A stretch of DNA of 64,000 nucleotides from Brachybacterium fresconis. Its GTDB lineage: Bacteria; Actinomycetota; Actinomycetes; Actinomycetales; Dermabacteraceae. Below the pieces are notes generated by a model. That model was not told where the DNA came from. It saw only the letters and a program-made list of their open reading frames with translations, and did not search any database. How positions within the stretch are numbered: position 1 is the stretch's first letter; every line of letters begins with the position of its first letter. A program made the translations under genes and the position numbers. Positions 49,186 through 58,030 of the stretch are shown here, piece after piece. The DNA lies in the NCBI RefSeq assembly GCF_017876515.1, contig NZ_JAGIOC010000001.1, positions 2,852,001 to 2,916,000 on the forward strand. The letters are read 5' to 3'.

Positions 49186-50586
49186 GTGGAAGACCTCGTC
49201 CTCGCGGAGCGGCCCGTCTGGCTGCTCCTGACGATCGCCGTCGTCGCGATCGCCCTCCTGCTCGTCCTCATCATCAAGGCCCGTCTGCACGCCTTCTTCT
49301 CCCTGCTCATCATCGCGGTCGCCACCGGCCTCGCCGCCGGCATCGGCGTCGGCGACGTCATCGACGTGGTGATCGACGGATTCGCCGGCACCGTCGGGAC
49401 CGTTGCGCTCCTGGTCGGCTTCGGCGCCGTGCTCGGCAGACTGGTCGAGGTCACCGGCGGCGCCCAGGTGCTGGCCGACAAGATGCTCGACACCTTCGGC
49501 GAGAAGCGGGCGCCGCTGGCCCTCGCGGTCGCCTCGCTCTTCTACGGCTTCCCGATCTTCCTGGACGCCGGCTTCATCGTGATGCTGCCGGTCATCTACA
49601 CGGTGGCTCGGCGGCTCGGCGGCTCGTTCATGCTCTACGTGCTGCCGTCGATCGCGTCGTTCATGACGATGCACGCCCTGCTTCCCCCGCATCCCGGCCC
49701 GACGGCCGCGGCGACCGTGATGGGCGCCGACATCGGTCTGGTCGTGCTGGTCGGTCTGCTCGTCGGCCTGCCCACCTGGTACGTCGGTGGCTACCTGGTC
49801 GCCCGCGTCATCTCCCGGCGCTTCCCGGACACCCCGGTGCCCGCCCTGCTCGGCGACCCCCGCGACGTCCCCGCGGCAGAGCGACCCGCCTTCGGCTCCA
49901 TCGTCCTGGTGCTGCTGCTCCCGCTGGTGCTGATCTTCTTCAACACCGCCTTCTCCACGCTGGAGGCGCAGGGCACCGTGAGCGCCGACAACATCGCCTT
50001 CCAGCTCTCCCGCCTGATCGGCGCGACCCCGGTGGCGCTGGCGCTGTCCGCCCTGCTGGCGATGCTGCTGCTGTACGTGATCCCGCGCCGGCGTCGCGGT
50101 GAGAAGGTCGGCGGGCTGCTCGAGGAGCTCGTCGACGACGCCCTCGCTCCTGTCTGCTCGATCATCCTGATCACCGGCGCCGGCGGCGCCTTCGGCGCCA
50201 TCCTCACCGAGACCGGCATCGGCAACGAGGTGGCCGGCGGCCTCGACGCTTTGGGCCTGCCGCTCATCGTCGCCGCCTACCTCGTGACCATGGCGATGCG
50301 CATCGCGCAGGGTTCGGCCACCGTGGCCGCCACCACCGGCGCCTCGATCATGGCCCCGGCGATCGTGGCCGGAGACTTCGGGGCCGTCGCCGTCGCCGCC
50401 GTGGTGATCGCGATCGGCGCCGCCTCCATCGGCTGGTCGCACGTGAACGACTCCGGCTTCTGGCTGATCGGCAAGTTCTGCGGCTTCGACACCGTGACCA
50501 CCTTCAAGACCTGGTCCGTCGTCGGCACCAGCATCTCGCTGGTCGGCTTCGCGCTGTCCGCGGTGGTGTTCGTCCTCGCGGCCTGA
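49186..50586 (+). CDS. GntP-family sugar-acid permease (third paralogue)
   Basis: A 466-residue gluconate symporter family protein with 12-14 TM helices: LLVGFGAVLGRLVEVTGGAQVLADKMLDTFGEKRAPLAL, FPIFLDAGFIVMLPVIYTVARRL, MTMHALLPPHPGPTAAATVMGAD, ITGAGGAFGAILTETGIGNEVAGG, MRIAQGSATVAATTGASIMAPAI and SIGWSHVNDSGFWLIGKFCGFD. It begins with GTG preceded by GGAGAAA. It is placed between the dehydrogenase and the acid-sugar kinase, a combination typical of four-carbon acid-sugar (threonate/erythronate) operons, so a tetronate-like acid is the favoured substrate. Confidence 0.88.
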   Translation: MEDLVLAERPVWLLLTIAVVAIALLLVLIIKARLHAFFSLLIIAVATGLAAGIGVGDVIDVVIDGFAGTVGTVALLVGFGAVLGRLVEVTGGAQVLADKMLDTFGEKRAPLALAVASLFYGFPIFLDAGFIVMLPVIYTVARRLGGSFMLYVLPSIASFMTMHALLPPHPGPTAAATVMGADIGLVVLVGLLVGLPTWYVGGYLVARVISRRFPDTPVPALLGDPRDVPAAERPAFGSIVLVLLLPLVLIFFNTAFSTLEAQGTVSADNIAFQLSRLIGATPVALALSALLAMLLLYVIPRRRRGEKVGGLLEELVDDALAPVCSIILITGAGGAFGAILTETGIGNEVAGGLDALGLPLIVAAYLVTMAMRIAQGSATVAATTGASIMAPAIVAGDFGAVAVAAVVIAIGAASIGWSHVNDSGFWLIGKFCGFDTVTTFKTWSVVGTSISLVGFALSAVVFVLAA

Positions 50587-50770
50587 CGGGGCGCGAGGGC
50601 GGGCGGCGCGGCCGCGCACGAGGTCGGCAGGGCAGTATGGGACGTCACGGTTCCGCCGAGCTCCTACACGGGCCGACCGGTCCATGGAGTCCCGTGATCC
50701 GCCTCCGCCCGTCGCTCGGCGTGCCGTGCCCTGCCCTGACGTCCCGCCCCGACCCTGGAAGAAGGTTCCT

Positions 50771-52156
50771 GTGCCTGTGCCCGTCACTGTGTCCGAGAAC
50801 GCTGATCGCCGCCTGCTGGTCCTCGATGACGACCCCACCGGTTCGCAGTGCGTCGCCGGCGTCGACGTCGCCTTCGACCTCGACCCGGCGATTCCCCGCG
50901 GTGTCCTCGCCGAGCCGGGTTCGACCTGCTTCGTGCTCACCAACACCCGGGCCCGGGACGAGGACGAGGCCGTCGCGCTGAACCGTCGGATCCTCGCCGG
51001 CGTGCTCGCCGAGCCCGGTGCCCCGGAGGGGCTGCACGTCGTCTCCCGCTCCGACTCGACGCTGCGCGGTCACGTGATCGCAGAACCCGCTGCGATCGCC
51101 GACGAGCTCGCGGCGCACGGCCGGGAGGTCGACGCGATCCTGCTGGTCCCCGCCATGCTCGAGGCCGGGCGCTTCACCGAGGGCGACGTGCACTACGCCG
51201 TGGTCGGCGGCGAGGCCCGCCGCGTCGAGGACACCGACTTCGCTCGCGACGCGACGTTCGGCTATTCCCACTCCGACCTGCGCGAGTTCGTGCAGGAGCG
51301 CTCCGGGGCAGCCGTGCCCGCTGCCGATGTGTTGAGCATCGGGCTCGAGGACATCCGCGCCGGGGGAGCGGAGCGGGGCGTGGAGCGGGTGGAGCAGATC
51401 CTCGCCGGCGCCCGGGACCGGCGCTGGGTGGTCGTCAACGCCACCGAGTACTCCGACATGGAGGTCGTCGCGGAGGCCGTCGCCCGCCGGGAGGCGGCCG
51501 GGCGCACGCTCGTCACCCGCTGCGGCCCCTCGTTCGTCCGCCCGCTGGCCGGGCAGAGCGGCGCCCGCGTCGTCGAGGCCGGCACCATCCCGGTCCCTGC
51601 GGGGCACCTGGACCACGGTCTCGTCGTCGTCGGCTCCCACGTCGGACTGACCACCACCCAGCTGCGCGCCGTCCAGGCCCGCGGCACCCTCGTCGAGGTC
51701 GAGCTCGACGTACCATCCCTGCTCGACGGTCGGCGCGAGCAGCACCTCGTCGACGTCGCCGAGCGCGTTCGGGAGGCGCTGGGCGGGGACGACTGCGTGC
51801 TCTACACCAGCCGTGACCTGGTGCGCACCGAGGATGCCACGGAGTCCCTCGCCATCGCCCGCAGCGTGTCCGATGCCGTGGTCGAGGTGGTCCGACGGGT
51901 CCGCACGGTGCGGCCCGCCTGGGTCGTCGCCAAGGGCGGGATCACCTCGCACGAGGTCGCCGCCCATGGGCTCGGGATCCGCCGCGCCCGGGTCCAGGGG
52001 CAGTTCTGGCCCGGCCAGGTCTCCCTGTTCTCCGCGCAGGAGGCGCCCGAGGAGGTCATGGGCACGCCGTACGTCGTCTTCCCGGGCAACGTGGGCGGAG
52101 AGCAGGCCCTCGCGGATGTCGTGGACCGCCTCGCCGCCGCCGCCGCCTCGCGCTGA
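50771..52156 (+). CDS. Four-carbon acid sugar kinase family protein (DUF1537)
   Basis: A 461-residue DUF1537 kinase. The N-terminal acid-sugar-binding domain has LLVLDDDPTGSQCVAG, VLTNTRARDEDEAVALNRRI and VSRSDSTLRGHV. The C-terminal nucleotide-binding domain has VVVGSHVGLTTTQLRAV and WVVAKGGITSHEVAAHGLGI, ending PGNVGGEQAL. Characterised relatives phosphorylate D-threonate, 3-oxo-tetronates or 3-oxo-isoapionate. With an upstream dehydrogenase, a 3-oxo acid is the likely substrate, although the OtnC-type decarboxylase, OtnI isomerase and PdxA2 are absent nearby. I chose the GTG with GAAGAAGG 5 nt upstream; further in-frame GTGs follow within 20 bp. Confidence 0.85.
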   Translation: MPVPVTVSENADRRLLVLDDDPTGSQCVAGVDVAFDLDPAIPRGVLAEPGSTCFVLTNTRARDEDEAVALNRRILAGVLAEPGAPEGLHVVSRSDSTLRGHVIAEPAAIADELAAHGREVDAILLVPAMLEAGRFTEGDVHYAVVGGEARRVEDTDFARDATFGYSHSDLREFVQERSGAAVPAADVLSIGLEDIRAGGAERGVERVEQILAGARDRRWVVVNATEYSDMEVVAEAVARREAAGRTLVTRCGPSFVRPLAGQSGARVVEAGTIPVPAGHLDHGLVVVGSHVGLTTTQLRAVQARGTLVEVELDVPSLLDGRREQHLVDVAERVREALGGDDCVLYTSRDLVRTEDATESLAIARSVSDAVVEVVRRVRTVRPAWVVAKGGITSHEVAAHGLGIRRARVQGQFWPGQVSLFSAQEAPEEVMGTPYVVFPGNVGGEQALADVVDRLAAAAASR

Positions 52157-52203
52157 CGGCGGGGTCGCTCCGCGCCGGGACCCTGTCCAGCACTGCCCCG
52201 CCG
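52157..52203. terminator. Possible terminator after the DUF1537 kinase gene
   Basis: CGGCGGGG (52157-52164) can pair with CCCCGCCG (52196-52203) across a 31-nt loop, right after the kinase stop and before the convergent small gene. The long loop makes this a weak call. Confidence 0.35.
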
Positions 52204-52253
52204 GCCGCCCGTCCTCACCCGTCGGCGGACGGACGCGGCCCGGCTGCGACGGG

Positions 52254-52697
52254 TCAGCCTCCCCGGGGCGGTTCCGGCGCGGTCCGACCGGCGGAGTCGG
52301 GATGGGCCGGGATCCGGAACCCCAGGGCCGCGAAGGCCGCCGTGCAGTCCTCGTAGCTCTCGCGATCGAGGGAGTCCATGTCCGCGATGGACACCACGGC
52401 CTGTTCGGCGAGGGTGCGGAAGCGGGGGAGGGATCGACCAGGGAAGTCCTCTCTGGTGAAGCCCAGTTCCCCCATGGCCTCGCGATAGGCGCGGACGACG
52501 GAGGAGTGGACGCTCGCCGAGAGACGGTGTCCGCGATCGTTTCCGAGACGCTCCTGGGCGGCCACGACGCGACGCAAGTATTCCGCGTGCGGCAGCTCCT
52601 CCCAGAGCCGGTGCACGAGATCTGGGCTGATGGCGCGCAGCTGGTCGAGGAAGTCCTGGACCTCCGCCGTGCGTGATCCTGCATACGGTGTCGGCAT
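52254..52697 (-). CDS. Hypothetical protein, 147 residues
   Basis: A small soluble, largely helical protein with no motif I recognise. It opens with MPTPYAGSRTAEVQDFLDQLRAISPDLVHRLWEELPHAEYLRRVVAAQERLGNDRG and ends in a Pro/Arg/Gly tail. Its composition is acidic and codon use fits a real gene. The ATG at 52697 is preferred because GGGAGG lies 6 nt upstream; an ATG 6 bp earlier directly abuts that RBS. A -10-like GATAGT in TGTGGGATAGT sits about 80 bp upstream on the minus strand. It stands between the kinase operon and the ABC transporter, without an obvious partner. Confidence 0.6.
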   Translation of the reverse strand: MPTPYAGSRTAEVQDFLDQLRAISPDLVHRLWEELPHAEYLRRVVAAQERLGNDRGHRLSASVHSSVVRAYREAMGELGFTREDFPGRSLPRFRTLAEQAVVSIADMDSLDRESYEDCTAAFAALGFRIPAHPDSAGRTAPEPPRGG

Positions 52698-53151
52698 CGA
52701 CATCCTCCCGAGGCGAGGAAGTGCGCGACCGGCCCTGCCGTGAGCGAGCGCGCAGTGTTCGTGACGGTCAGCTCGACTATCCCACACCGTCCGGCTCGCC
52801 GGGGGCGTCGCGGTGCCCCCGGGGTCCGGCCGCGGCGGCGAGGCCGCCGGCGGCGTGAGGCCGGGCGGCGCAGTTGTCGAATCAGGGCGAGGCGACGGGC
52901 CCCGCGGGCGAGGCGCTCGGCGACCCGCAGCTCCTTCTTCCCGCCGTCCCCGCTCCCGGTGCCCGTGTCCCGGTGCCCCGCACGTCTCCACACGCCGCGA
53001 TATCCCCGACGCCCACTTCACCCCGGGCCCCACACCACATGGCAGTTGCTCCAGGGGTATGAGCGCCTCTCTTCCATGGATGGACGCAGCGTGCACAGAA
53101 CTCGCCAGTCACCGAGTATCGGGCGCGGGGCGCGGGGTCACGTGGCCGTCT
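52698..53151. other. Intergenic stretch with no recognised element
   Basis: About 450 bp between the small hypothetical gene (leftward start) and the permease stop at 53152. Short open frames exist on both strands but have Pro/Arg-rich shadow composition and no RBS. I see no convincing hairpin or repeat apart from the promoter of the small gene near its left end. Confidence 0.5.
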
Positions 53152-54069
53152 TCACTCCTTGACGCCTCCCTCAGCGACGCCCCGGAAGAAGACGCGCTGC
53201 AGGGCCAGGAACAGCACGACCAGGGGGAGCACGGCGATGATGGTCCCGGCGGCCACCACCTGGGGGTTGTCCGCGAAGGTGCCCTGGAGGTAGTTCAACC
53301 CGACGGTGAGGGTGTACTTGTCCGGGTCCGAGAGGATCAGCAGCGGCCACAGGAAGTCGTTCCAGCTGCCCATGAACGCCAGCAGGGCGACGACGGCGAC
53401 GGTGCCCTTGACGGCGGGCAGCCCGAGACGCAGGAAGCGCTGCCAGACCGTGGCGCCATCCATCAGGGCGGCCTCGTCGATCTCCCGGGGGATCGCCAGG
53501 AAGGCGTTCCACATCAGCAGGACGCTGATCGCGCTCATCATCGTGGGCAGGAAGACGGCGACGAGGGTGTTCCCCAGGCCCAGGGCGTTCACGACCTGGG
53601 TCAGGGCGATCATCGAGCTCTCCTGGGGGATGAGCAGCGTGGCTCCGAAGATCGCGAGCGCGATGATCCGACCGCGGAAACGCAGTCGGGCCAGGGCGTA
53701 CCCGGCCATCGCGCATCCGACGACGCTGAGCGAGACGTTGAAGAACGCGACGAACAGCGAGTTGCCGATGTAGGACCAGACCGGGATCACGTCGGTGACC
53801 GCCATGTAGTTGGCGAGGGTGGGGTCCGAGGGCAGGAACTCGGGCGGGGAGGCGTAGGGGTTCTCGCCGACGCCCTTCAAGGAGGTCGAGAGCTGCCAGA
53901 TGAACGGTCCGATCGAGATGACCACGACACCGAGCAGCAGCAGATAGCGCATGACCAGCTCGGGCGTCCGTGCCGTCTCGCCGTCGGACAAGAGGTGCTG
54001 GCGGGGACGACGGCGCCTCGGGGGCAGGGTGGCGCTCGCAGGGGCGTCGGTGACGGTACCGGTGGCCAT
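53152..54069 (-). CDS. ABC sugar importer permease, MalG type
   Basis: A 305-residue inner-membrane permease with six predicted TM helices. A basic cytosolic N-terminus is followed by MRYLLLLGVVVISIGPFIWQLSTSLK, the membrane-domain stretch LIPQESSMIALTQVVNALGLGNTLVAVFLP, and the EAA loop IPREIDEAALMDGATVWQRFLRLGLPAVKGTV that contacts the ATPase. MGSWNDFLWPLLILSD and the C-terminus RVFFRGVAEGGVKE are typical of CUT1 MalG/LacG proteins. It works with the MalF-type partner one base upstream and the binding protein. No ATPase gene is in the locus, so a shared MsiK-type ATPase is expected. Confidence 0.92.
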   Translation of the reverse strand: MATGTVTDAPASATLPPRRRRPRQHLLSDGETARTPELVMRYLLLLGVVVISIGPFIWQLSTSLKGVGENPYASPPEFLPSDPTLANYMAVTDVIPVWSYIGNSLFVAFFNVSLSVVGCAMAGYALARLRFRGRIIALAIFGATLLIPQESSMIALTQVVNALGLGNTLVAVFLPTMMSAISVLLMWNAFLAIPREIDEAALMDGATVWQRFLRLGLPAVKGTVAVVALLAFMGSWNDFLWPLLILSDPDKYTLTVGLNYLQGTFADNPQVVAAGTIIAVLPLVVLFLALQRVFFRGVAEGGVKE

Positions 54070-54070
54070 C

Positions 54071-55036
54071 TCAGCTCTCCTTCCGGGAGGACAGGCGCAG
54101 GTTCGCGATCATCAGCAGGACGGTCAGCAGGAACAGGACGATGGAGATGGCCGAGGAATAGCCCAGGCGACCGGAGAGCCCGGTGCCCGACTCCCGGATC
54201 AGCATCACCAGGGAGCTGGAGCGGCCTCCCGGCCCGCCGGTGCCCCCCGAGAGCACGAAGATCTCGGAGAACACGCGGAATGCGGCCAGGGAGGAGATCA
54301 CGCCGATCAGGAGCATCGTCGTCCGCATGGCGGGGAGCGTGACGGTGAAGAAGCGCCGCACGGGCGAGGCGCCGTCCATCATGGCGGCCTCGTGCAGCGA
54401 GGTCGGCACATTGGCGAGCACGGCGAGGTAGACGACCATGTAGTACCCCAGGCCCTGCCAGACGGTCACGATCATCGAGGAGGCCAGCAGCAGGAACTCG
54501 TCGGTCAGGAACGGGATCGGGCTGCTGATCACGCCCAGGGAGGACATGACGGAGTTGACCAGCCCGCGGGAGTCCAGGATCCAGGTCCAGATCAGACCGG
54601 TCACCACGACGGAGGCGATCACGGGGGTGTAGACGGCCGTCCGGATCGCGCCGATCCCCGGTACCGCCTTGCGCACCAGCATGGCCAGCAGCAGCGGCAG
54701 GACCACCAGCGGCGGGACGGCCCCGACCACGTAGAGCAGGCAGTTGCGCAGAGCGACCCAGAACATGGGATCGGCCAGCAGGTCACGGTAGTTCTGCAAC
54801 CCGGTGAACGAGCCGCCCACGAGCGGCTGGGCATCGGTGAAGGAGAGCACGATCGTGTTCAGGAAGGGGAAGAGCACGAAGACGATCGCGGCCAGCAGCG
54901 CCGGCGCCATGAGCAGCCAGGGCGAGAGCGGGGAGTGGGTGCGCAGCCCGCGACGGCGCTGAGGTCGCGATGCGGCGCGATCGATCGCCGGGGCGTCCGC
55001 TGTCGCGGGGGCGACGGTCGTGGACGATGAGGTCAT
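54071..55036 (-). CDS. ABC sugar importer permease, MalF type
   Basis: A 321-residue permease with six to seven TM helices: WLLMAPALLAAIVFVLFPFLNTIVLSFTD, NCLLYVVGAVPPLVVLPLLLAMLV, TAVYTPVIASVVVTGLIWTWIL and others, with the EAA loop NVPTSLHEAAMMDGASPVRRFFTVTLPAMRTTM. It belongs to the CUT1 family of oligosaccharide importers. Its ATG overlaps the binding-protein stop (ATGA), and the MalG gene starts just beyond its own stop. Given the neighbouring GH38 mannosidase, the transported sugar may be a manno-oligosaccharide or mannosyl glycoside. Confidence 0.9.
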   Translation of the reverse strand: MTSSSTTVAPATADAPAIDRAASRPQRRRGLRTHSPLSPWLLMAPALLAAIVFVLFPFLNTIVLSFTDAQPLVGGSFTGLQNYRDLLADPMFWVALRNCLLYVVGAVPPLVVLPLLLAMLVRKAVPGIGAIRTAVYTPVIASVVVTGLIWTWILDSRGLVNSVMSSLGVISSPIPFLTDEFLLLASSMIVTVWQGLGYYMVVYLAVLANVPTSLHEAAMMDGASPVRRFFTVTLPAMRTTMLLIGVISSLAAFRVFSEIFVLSGGTGGPGGRSSSLVMLIRESGTGLSGRLGYSSAISIVLFLLTVLLMIANLRLSSRKES

Positions 55037-56337
55037 GAGCTGGCTCCGATCAGTCGGTTCGCCTGGCTGACGGACGCCTCGAGCGCGTCCCGGGCGCTGG
55101 TCCGGCCGACGACGGCATCCGAGAGCTGGCGCTGCAGTTCGATCCGCATCTCCTCGGTCCAGACCACGGGCTGGTGGTTGCGGGCGTCCTCGACCTGAGC
55201 GGCCGAGATGACGCGCACGTGGGTGCCGTCGGCGCCGTCCTCCTCGGTGAAGTAGGGGTCCTCGAGCGCGCCGACGGTCGAGGGGAAGACGTTCACCAGA
55301 CGGGAGAACTCGGTCTGCTTCTCGGCCCCCGTGACGAATTCCGCGAAGGCAATGGCGACCTCGGGGTGCTCGGTGCGGGAGCTGACCGCGATGCCCTGCG
55401 AGGTCATGTTGGCGTGTCCGGTGTTCGTGATCGCCGAGGAGATGCCCAGGTTCTCGTACAGCTGCGGGGCGTTCTCCTTGAAGTTCTCCAGGTCGTAGGC
55501 CGAGCCGGGGGAGAAGGCGACCTGGCCGCTCTGGAACCGCTCGCCGGCGGTGGTCGCCGTGAGCACGGTCGCATCGGGCAGCAGCCCCTGGCGCTCGTAG
55601 GCCTCGCGGAAGCGCTCGACGAAACCGACGGCGAGATCGTCGTCGAAGATGAAGCGTTCCTCCGCGTCGTCCATCAGCGGCACCCCGTACAGCCCGAAGT
55701 CGGCGATGACGGGCAGCTGGCCGATCATGTAGTACTCGCCCTGCGCCGCATCGCCCATCACCAGTGCCTGGTCCAGCAGGTCGTCCCAGGTCTCCGGTGG
55801 AGCATCGGGGTCGAGACCGGCATCGGCGAACAGGGAGCGGTTGTAGTACGTCGGACCGGTGTTGAGATACCAGGGGTAGGCGAAGGAGCCGTCGGCGGCC
55901 TCGTAGGTGTAGTCCTGCCAGGCGCCGTCGAGATAGGCCTCCGCGGCCTGCGGCCGGGCCTCGGAGAGGTCCAGGAGCAGTCCGGCCCGCGCCAGGGGCA
56001 GTGCCAGATCGGGGGCGACGTTGATGACGTCGGGCAGGTCCAGGTTGGCGGCGTCGACCTGGAGGCTGTCGGCGTAGCCGTCGGCGGGTTGATCGACCCA
56101 GTCGATCGCGGTTGCCGGGTGAGCTGTGACGAACTCGTCGATCAGCCCCTGGAAGTAGTCGAGATACCCGCTGCGCAGGTTCCAGGTCTGGAAGCGGATG
56201 CTCCCTTCCAGCTCGCCGTCGGCAGCGATGGGGCCGGAGGGCACCGTCGGTCCTCCGGTGGGTCGCAGTCCGCAGCCGGACAGGAGCAGCAGGCCGCCCA
56301 GCGCGCCGCCTGCCACGAGTCCTCGACGAGTGAGCAT
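55033..56337 (-). CDS. ABC sugar-binding lipoprotein (extracellular family 1)
   Basis: A 434-residue substrate-binding protein. The N-terminus MLTRRGLVAGGALGGLLLLSGCG has a twin-Arg-like start and the lipobox LSGC, so it is a membrane-anchored lipoprotein. Family 1 features are IRFQTWNLRSGYLDYFQGLIDEF, NVAPDLALPLARAGLLLDL, AYPWYLNTGPTYYNRSLFADAGLDPDAPPETWDDLLDQA and VAFSPGSAYDLENF. It delivers the sugar to the two downstream permeases. AGGAGG lies about 5 nt before the ATG. The divergent promoter region carries two AGCGCT operators, indicating LacI-type repression. Confidence 0.92.
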   Translation of the reverse strand: MLTRRGLVAGGALGGLLLLSGCGLRPTGGPTVPSGPIAADGELEGSIRFQTWNLRSGYLDYFQGLIDEFVTAHPATAIDWVDQPADGYADSLQVDAANLDLPDVINVAPDLALPLARAGLLLDLSEARPQAAEAYLDGAWQDYTYEAADGSFAYPWYLNTGPTYYNRSLFADAGLDPDAPPETWDDLLDQALVMGDAAQGEYYMIGQLPVIADFGLYGVPLMDDAEERFIFDDDLAVGFVERFREAYERQGLLPDATVLTATTAGERFQSGQVAFSPGSAYDLENFKENAPQLYENLGISSAITNTGHANMTSQGIAVSSRTEHPEVAIAFAEFVTGAEKQTEFSRLVNVFPSTVGALEDPYFTEEDGADGTHVRVISAAQVEDARNHQPVVWTEEMRIELQRQLSDAVVGRTSARDALEASVSQANRLIGASS

Positions 56338-56698
56338 GTGCTCCTCCTTTCTCCCGCCATCGGGAAGGGTCGTCAGCACCGACGGTCGGCCTCGGCGATT
56401 CGGGAGCCCCGGGGTGCTCCGCACGGACGGAACACCGTGCGGCAGCGCTGACGTCGGAAATCACTGTAGCGCTTAAGTTCGCCACCACTGTAGCGCTTAA
56501 GCAAGGAGTTGGTGCGCCGTGGTCGCCCGGTCGTGAAGTGTTGGATCTCACGGTCACGGCGCGAGAGGGCGGAGGCCGGCGAAAGGGTCGGATCGCGACG
56601 AGGCCGTGGGCTCCGTGGCGCCCGCTGCTCGCGGGGCGGGAGGCGATGCTAGGGTGCCTTAATCGCTTTAGTCGACACGTTGTGAAGGTGATCCCCCC
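56338..56698. promoter_or_regulatory. Divergent control region of the mannoside locus
   Basis: This 361-bp gap holds two identical 16-mers CACTGTAGCGCTTAAG (56462-56477 and 56486-56501, 24 bp centre to centre) around an AGCGCT core typical of LacI-family operators. A related CTTAATCGCTTTAG (56658-56671) lies 27 bp before the glycosidase GTG. The first two face the importer gene, the third the hydrolase genes. No LacI gene is in the window. Confidence 0.75.
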
Positions 56699-58006
56699 GT
56701 GCCGCAGCCCATGCTCGGAGCCAACTACACACCCCGACGAGGGTGGTTCCACTCCTGGGGCTCGTTCGATCCGTCCCCGGTGCGGGAGGATCTCGCCCAG
56801 ATCGCGCAGCTGGGACTGGACCATGTGCGGATCTTCCCGCTGTGGCCGGTGCTGCAGCCGTCCCGGACCCTGATCTCCCCCACCGCGGTGGACGACGTCC
56901 TCCGGGTCGTGGACCTGGCGGGGGAGCAGGGCCTGGACATCTCGGTGGACCTGCTGCAGGGCCACCTGTCCAGCTTCGACTTCCTGCCCGCATGGATCTC
57001 GACCTGGCACCGCCGCAACCTGTTCACGGACCCGGACGTCATCGCGGCCCAGCAGGAGCTGGCCCGTGTGCTGGGCACCGAACTCGACCGTCGCCCGCAC
57101 GTCACGGGCATGACGCTCGGCAACGAGGTGGGACAGTTCGCGGCGTCCTATCACCCCGATCCGCACCCCGTCACGAGCCGGCAGGCCACCGAGTGGACCC
57201 GCGCGCTGCTGGAGACGGCCGACCACCACCTTCCCGGCCGTCGCAACCACCACAGCTTCGACGACACGCTGTGGTTCAAGGACGACCATCCCTTCACCCC
57301 GGCCGACGCGGTCACTCTCGGGGCCTCCACCACGGTCCATTCCTGGGTGTTCACCGGCGCCGGCCAGACCTTCGGCGAAGGGCATCCCGCGCTCGCGCTC
57401 TACGGGCGCTACCTCATCGAGGTCGCCGATCTGTGGCGGCGGCACCTCGGGGCCCCGGCGGACCGGCGGATCTGGCTGCAGGAGATCGGTGCGCCCACGC
57501 CCTGGGTCGAGGCCGAGGACGCACCGCAGTTCGCGGACACGAGCATCCGCGCGGCCGTGGCCCATCCCGCCGTCGAAGCGGTCACCTGGTGGTGCTCCCA
57601 CGACGTCAGCCGCGGCCTCGGCGACTTCCCCGAGGTCGAGTACAGCCTGGGCCTGTTCGACGAGCATGGTCGCACCAAGCCGATCGGCGAGGCGATCGGC
57701 GCCCTCGCCGCGGAGCTGCGGGCGGGAGGCGCCGACGCCGACGGCCCGGCCGGTCGAGCCGACCGCACCACCGAGGCCGATCCGTCCCGCCCTGAGCTGC
57801 CCGTCCCCGACCTCGCCCGGGACGGCTCCGATCGCTCCGTCCTCGGGCCCCGCGGAGAGGTCTTCGCACAGTGGGTCGCCGAATCGCTCGAGGGCAGGTC
57901 CTGCCGCCTCGTGGTCTCCGACGACGACTCACCCGCCGTCGAGGTCACCGACCACAACGCCAGCCCGTCGGCCCCGATCAACCTGCGTCGCGTCGCGCGG
58001 CGCTGA
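56699..58006 (+). CDS. Clan GH-A glycoside hydrolase (GH5-like, possible beta-mannosidase/mannanase)
   Basis: A 435-residue intracellular glycosidase without a signal peptide. The N-terminal barrel start GANYTPRRGWFHSWGSFDPSPVREDLAQIAQLGLDHVRIFPLWPVLQP is typical of clan GH-A. The acid/base Glu143 is in MTLGNEVGQF (Asn-Glu pair) and the nucleophile Glu262 in IWLQEIGAPTPW. A variable C-terminal region (about 345-435) is Asp/Ala-rich. It probably trims imported glycosides together with the GH38 mannosidase 24 bp downstream. The exact family and substrate cannot be fixed by eye. The GTG has GAAGG about 11 nt upstream, and a LacI-type operator just before it. Confidence 0.78.
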   Translation: MPQPMLGANYTPRRGWFHSWGSFDPSPVREDLAQIAQLGLDHVRIFPLWPVLQPSRTLISPTAVDDVLRVVDLAGEQGLDISVDLLQGHLSSFDFLPAWISTWHRRNLFTDPDVIAAQQELARVLGTELDRRPHVTGMTLGNEVGQFAASYHPDPHPVTSRQATEWTRALLETADHHLPGRRNHHSFDDTLWFKDDHPFTPADAVTLGASTTVHSWVFTGAGQTFGEGHPALALYGRYLIEVADLWRRHLGAPADRRIWLQEIGAPTPWVEAEDAPQFADTSIRAAVAHPAVEAVTWWCSHDVSRGLGDFPEVEYSLGLFDEHGRTKPIGEAIGALAAELRAGGADADGPAGRADRTTEADPSRPELPVPDLARDGSDRSVLGPRGEVFAQWVAESLEGRSCRLVVSDDDSPAVEVTDHNASPSAPINLRRVARR

Positions 58007-58030
58007 CCCGTCCGCCACCGAGGAGAATCC

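Noticed and set aside
47626..50946. A 1106-codon minus-strand open frame over the dehydrogenase and GntP genes.
   Set aside because: Its product is Gly/Asp/His/Arg-rich with no domain, and it is antisense to two genes with strong family motifs and RBS sites.
51813..52676. Plus-strand open frame of 287 codons after the kinase gene.
   Set aside because: It starts inside the kinase gene in another frame and runs antisense to the small hypothetical gene, with Arg/Pro/Ser shadow composition.
54071..57667. A 1198-codon open frame on the minus strand spanning the MalF permease, the binding protein gene and most of the glycosidase gene.
   Set aside because: Only the MalF part is real. The rest reads antisense or out of frame through genes with clear motifs; high GC leaves few stop codons in shadow frames.
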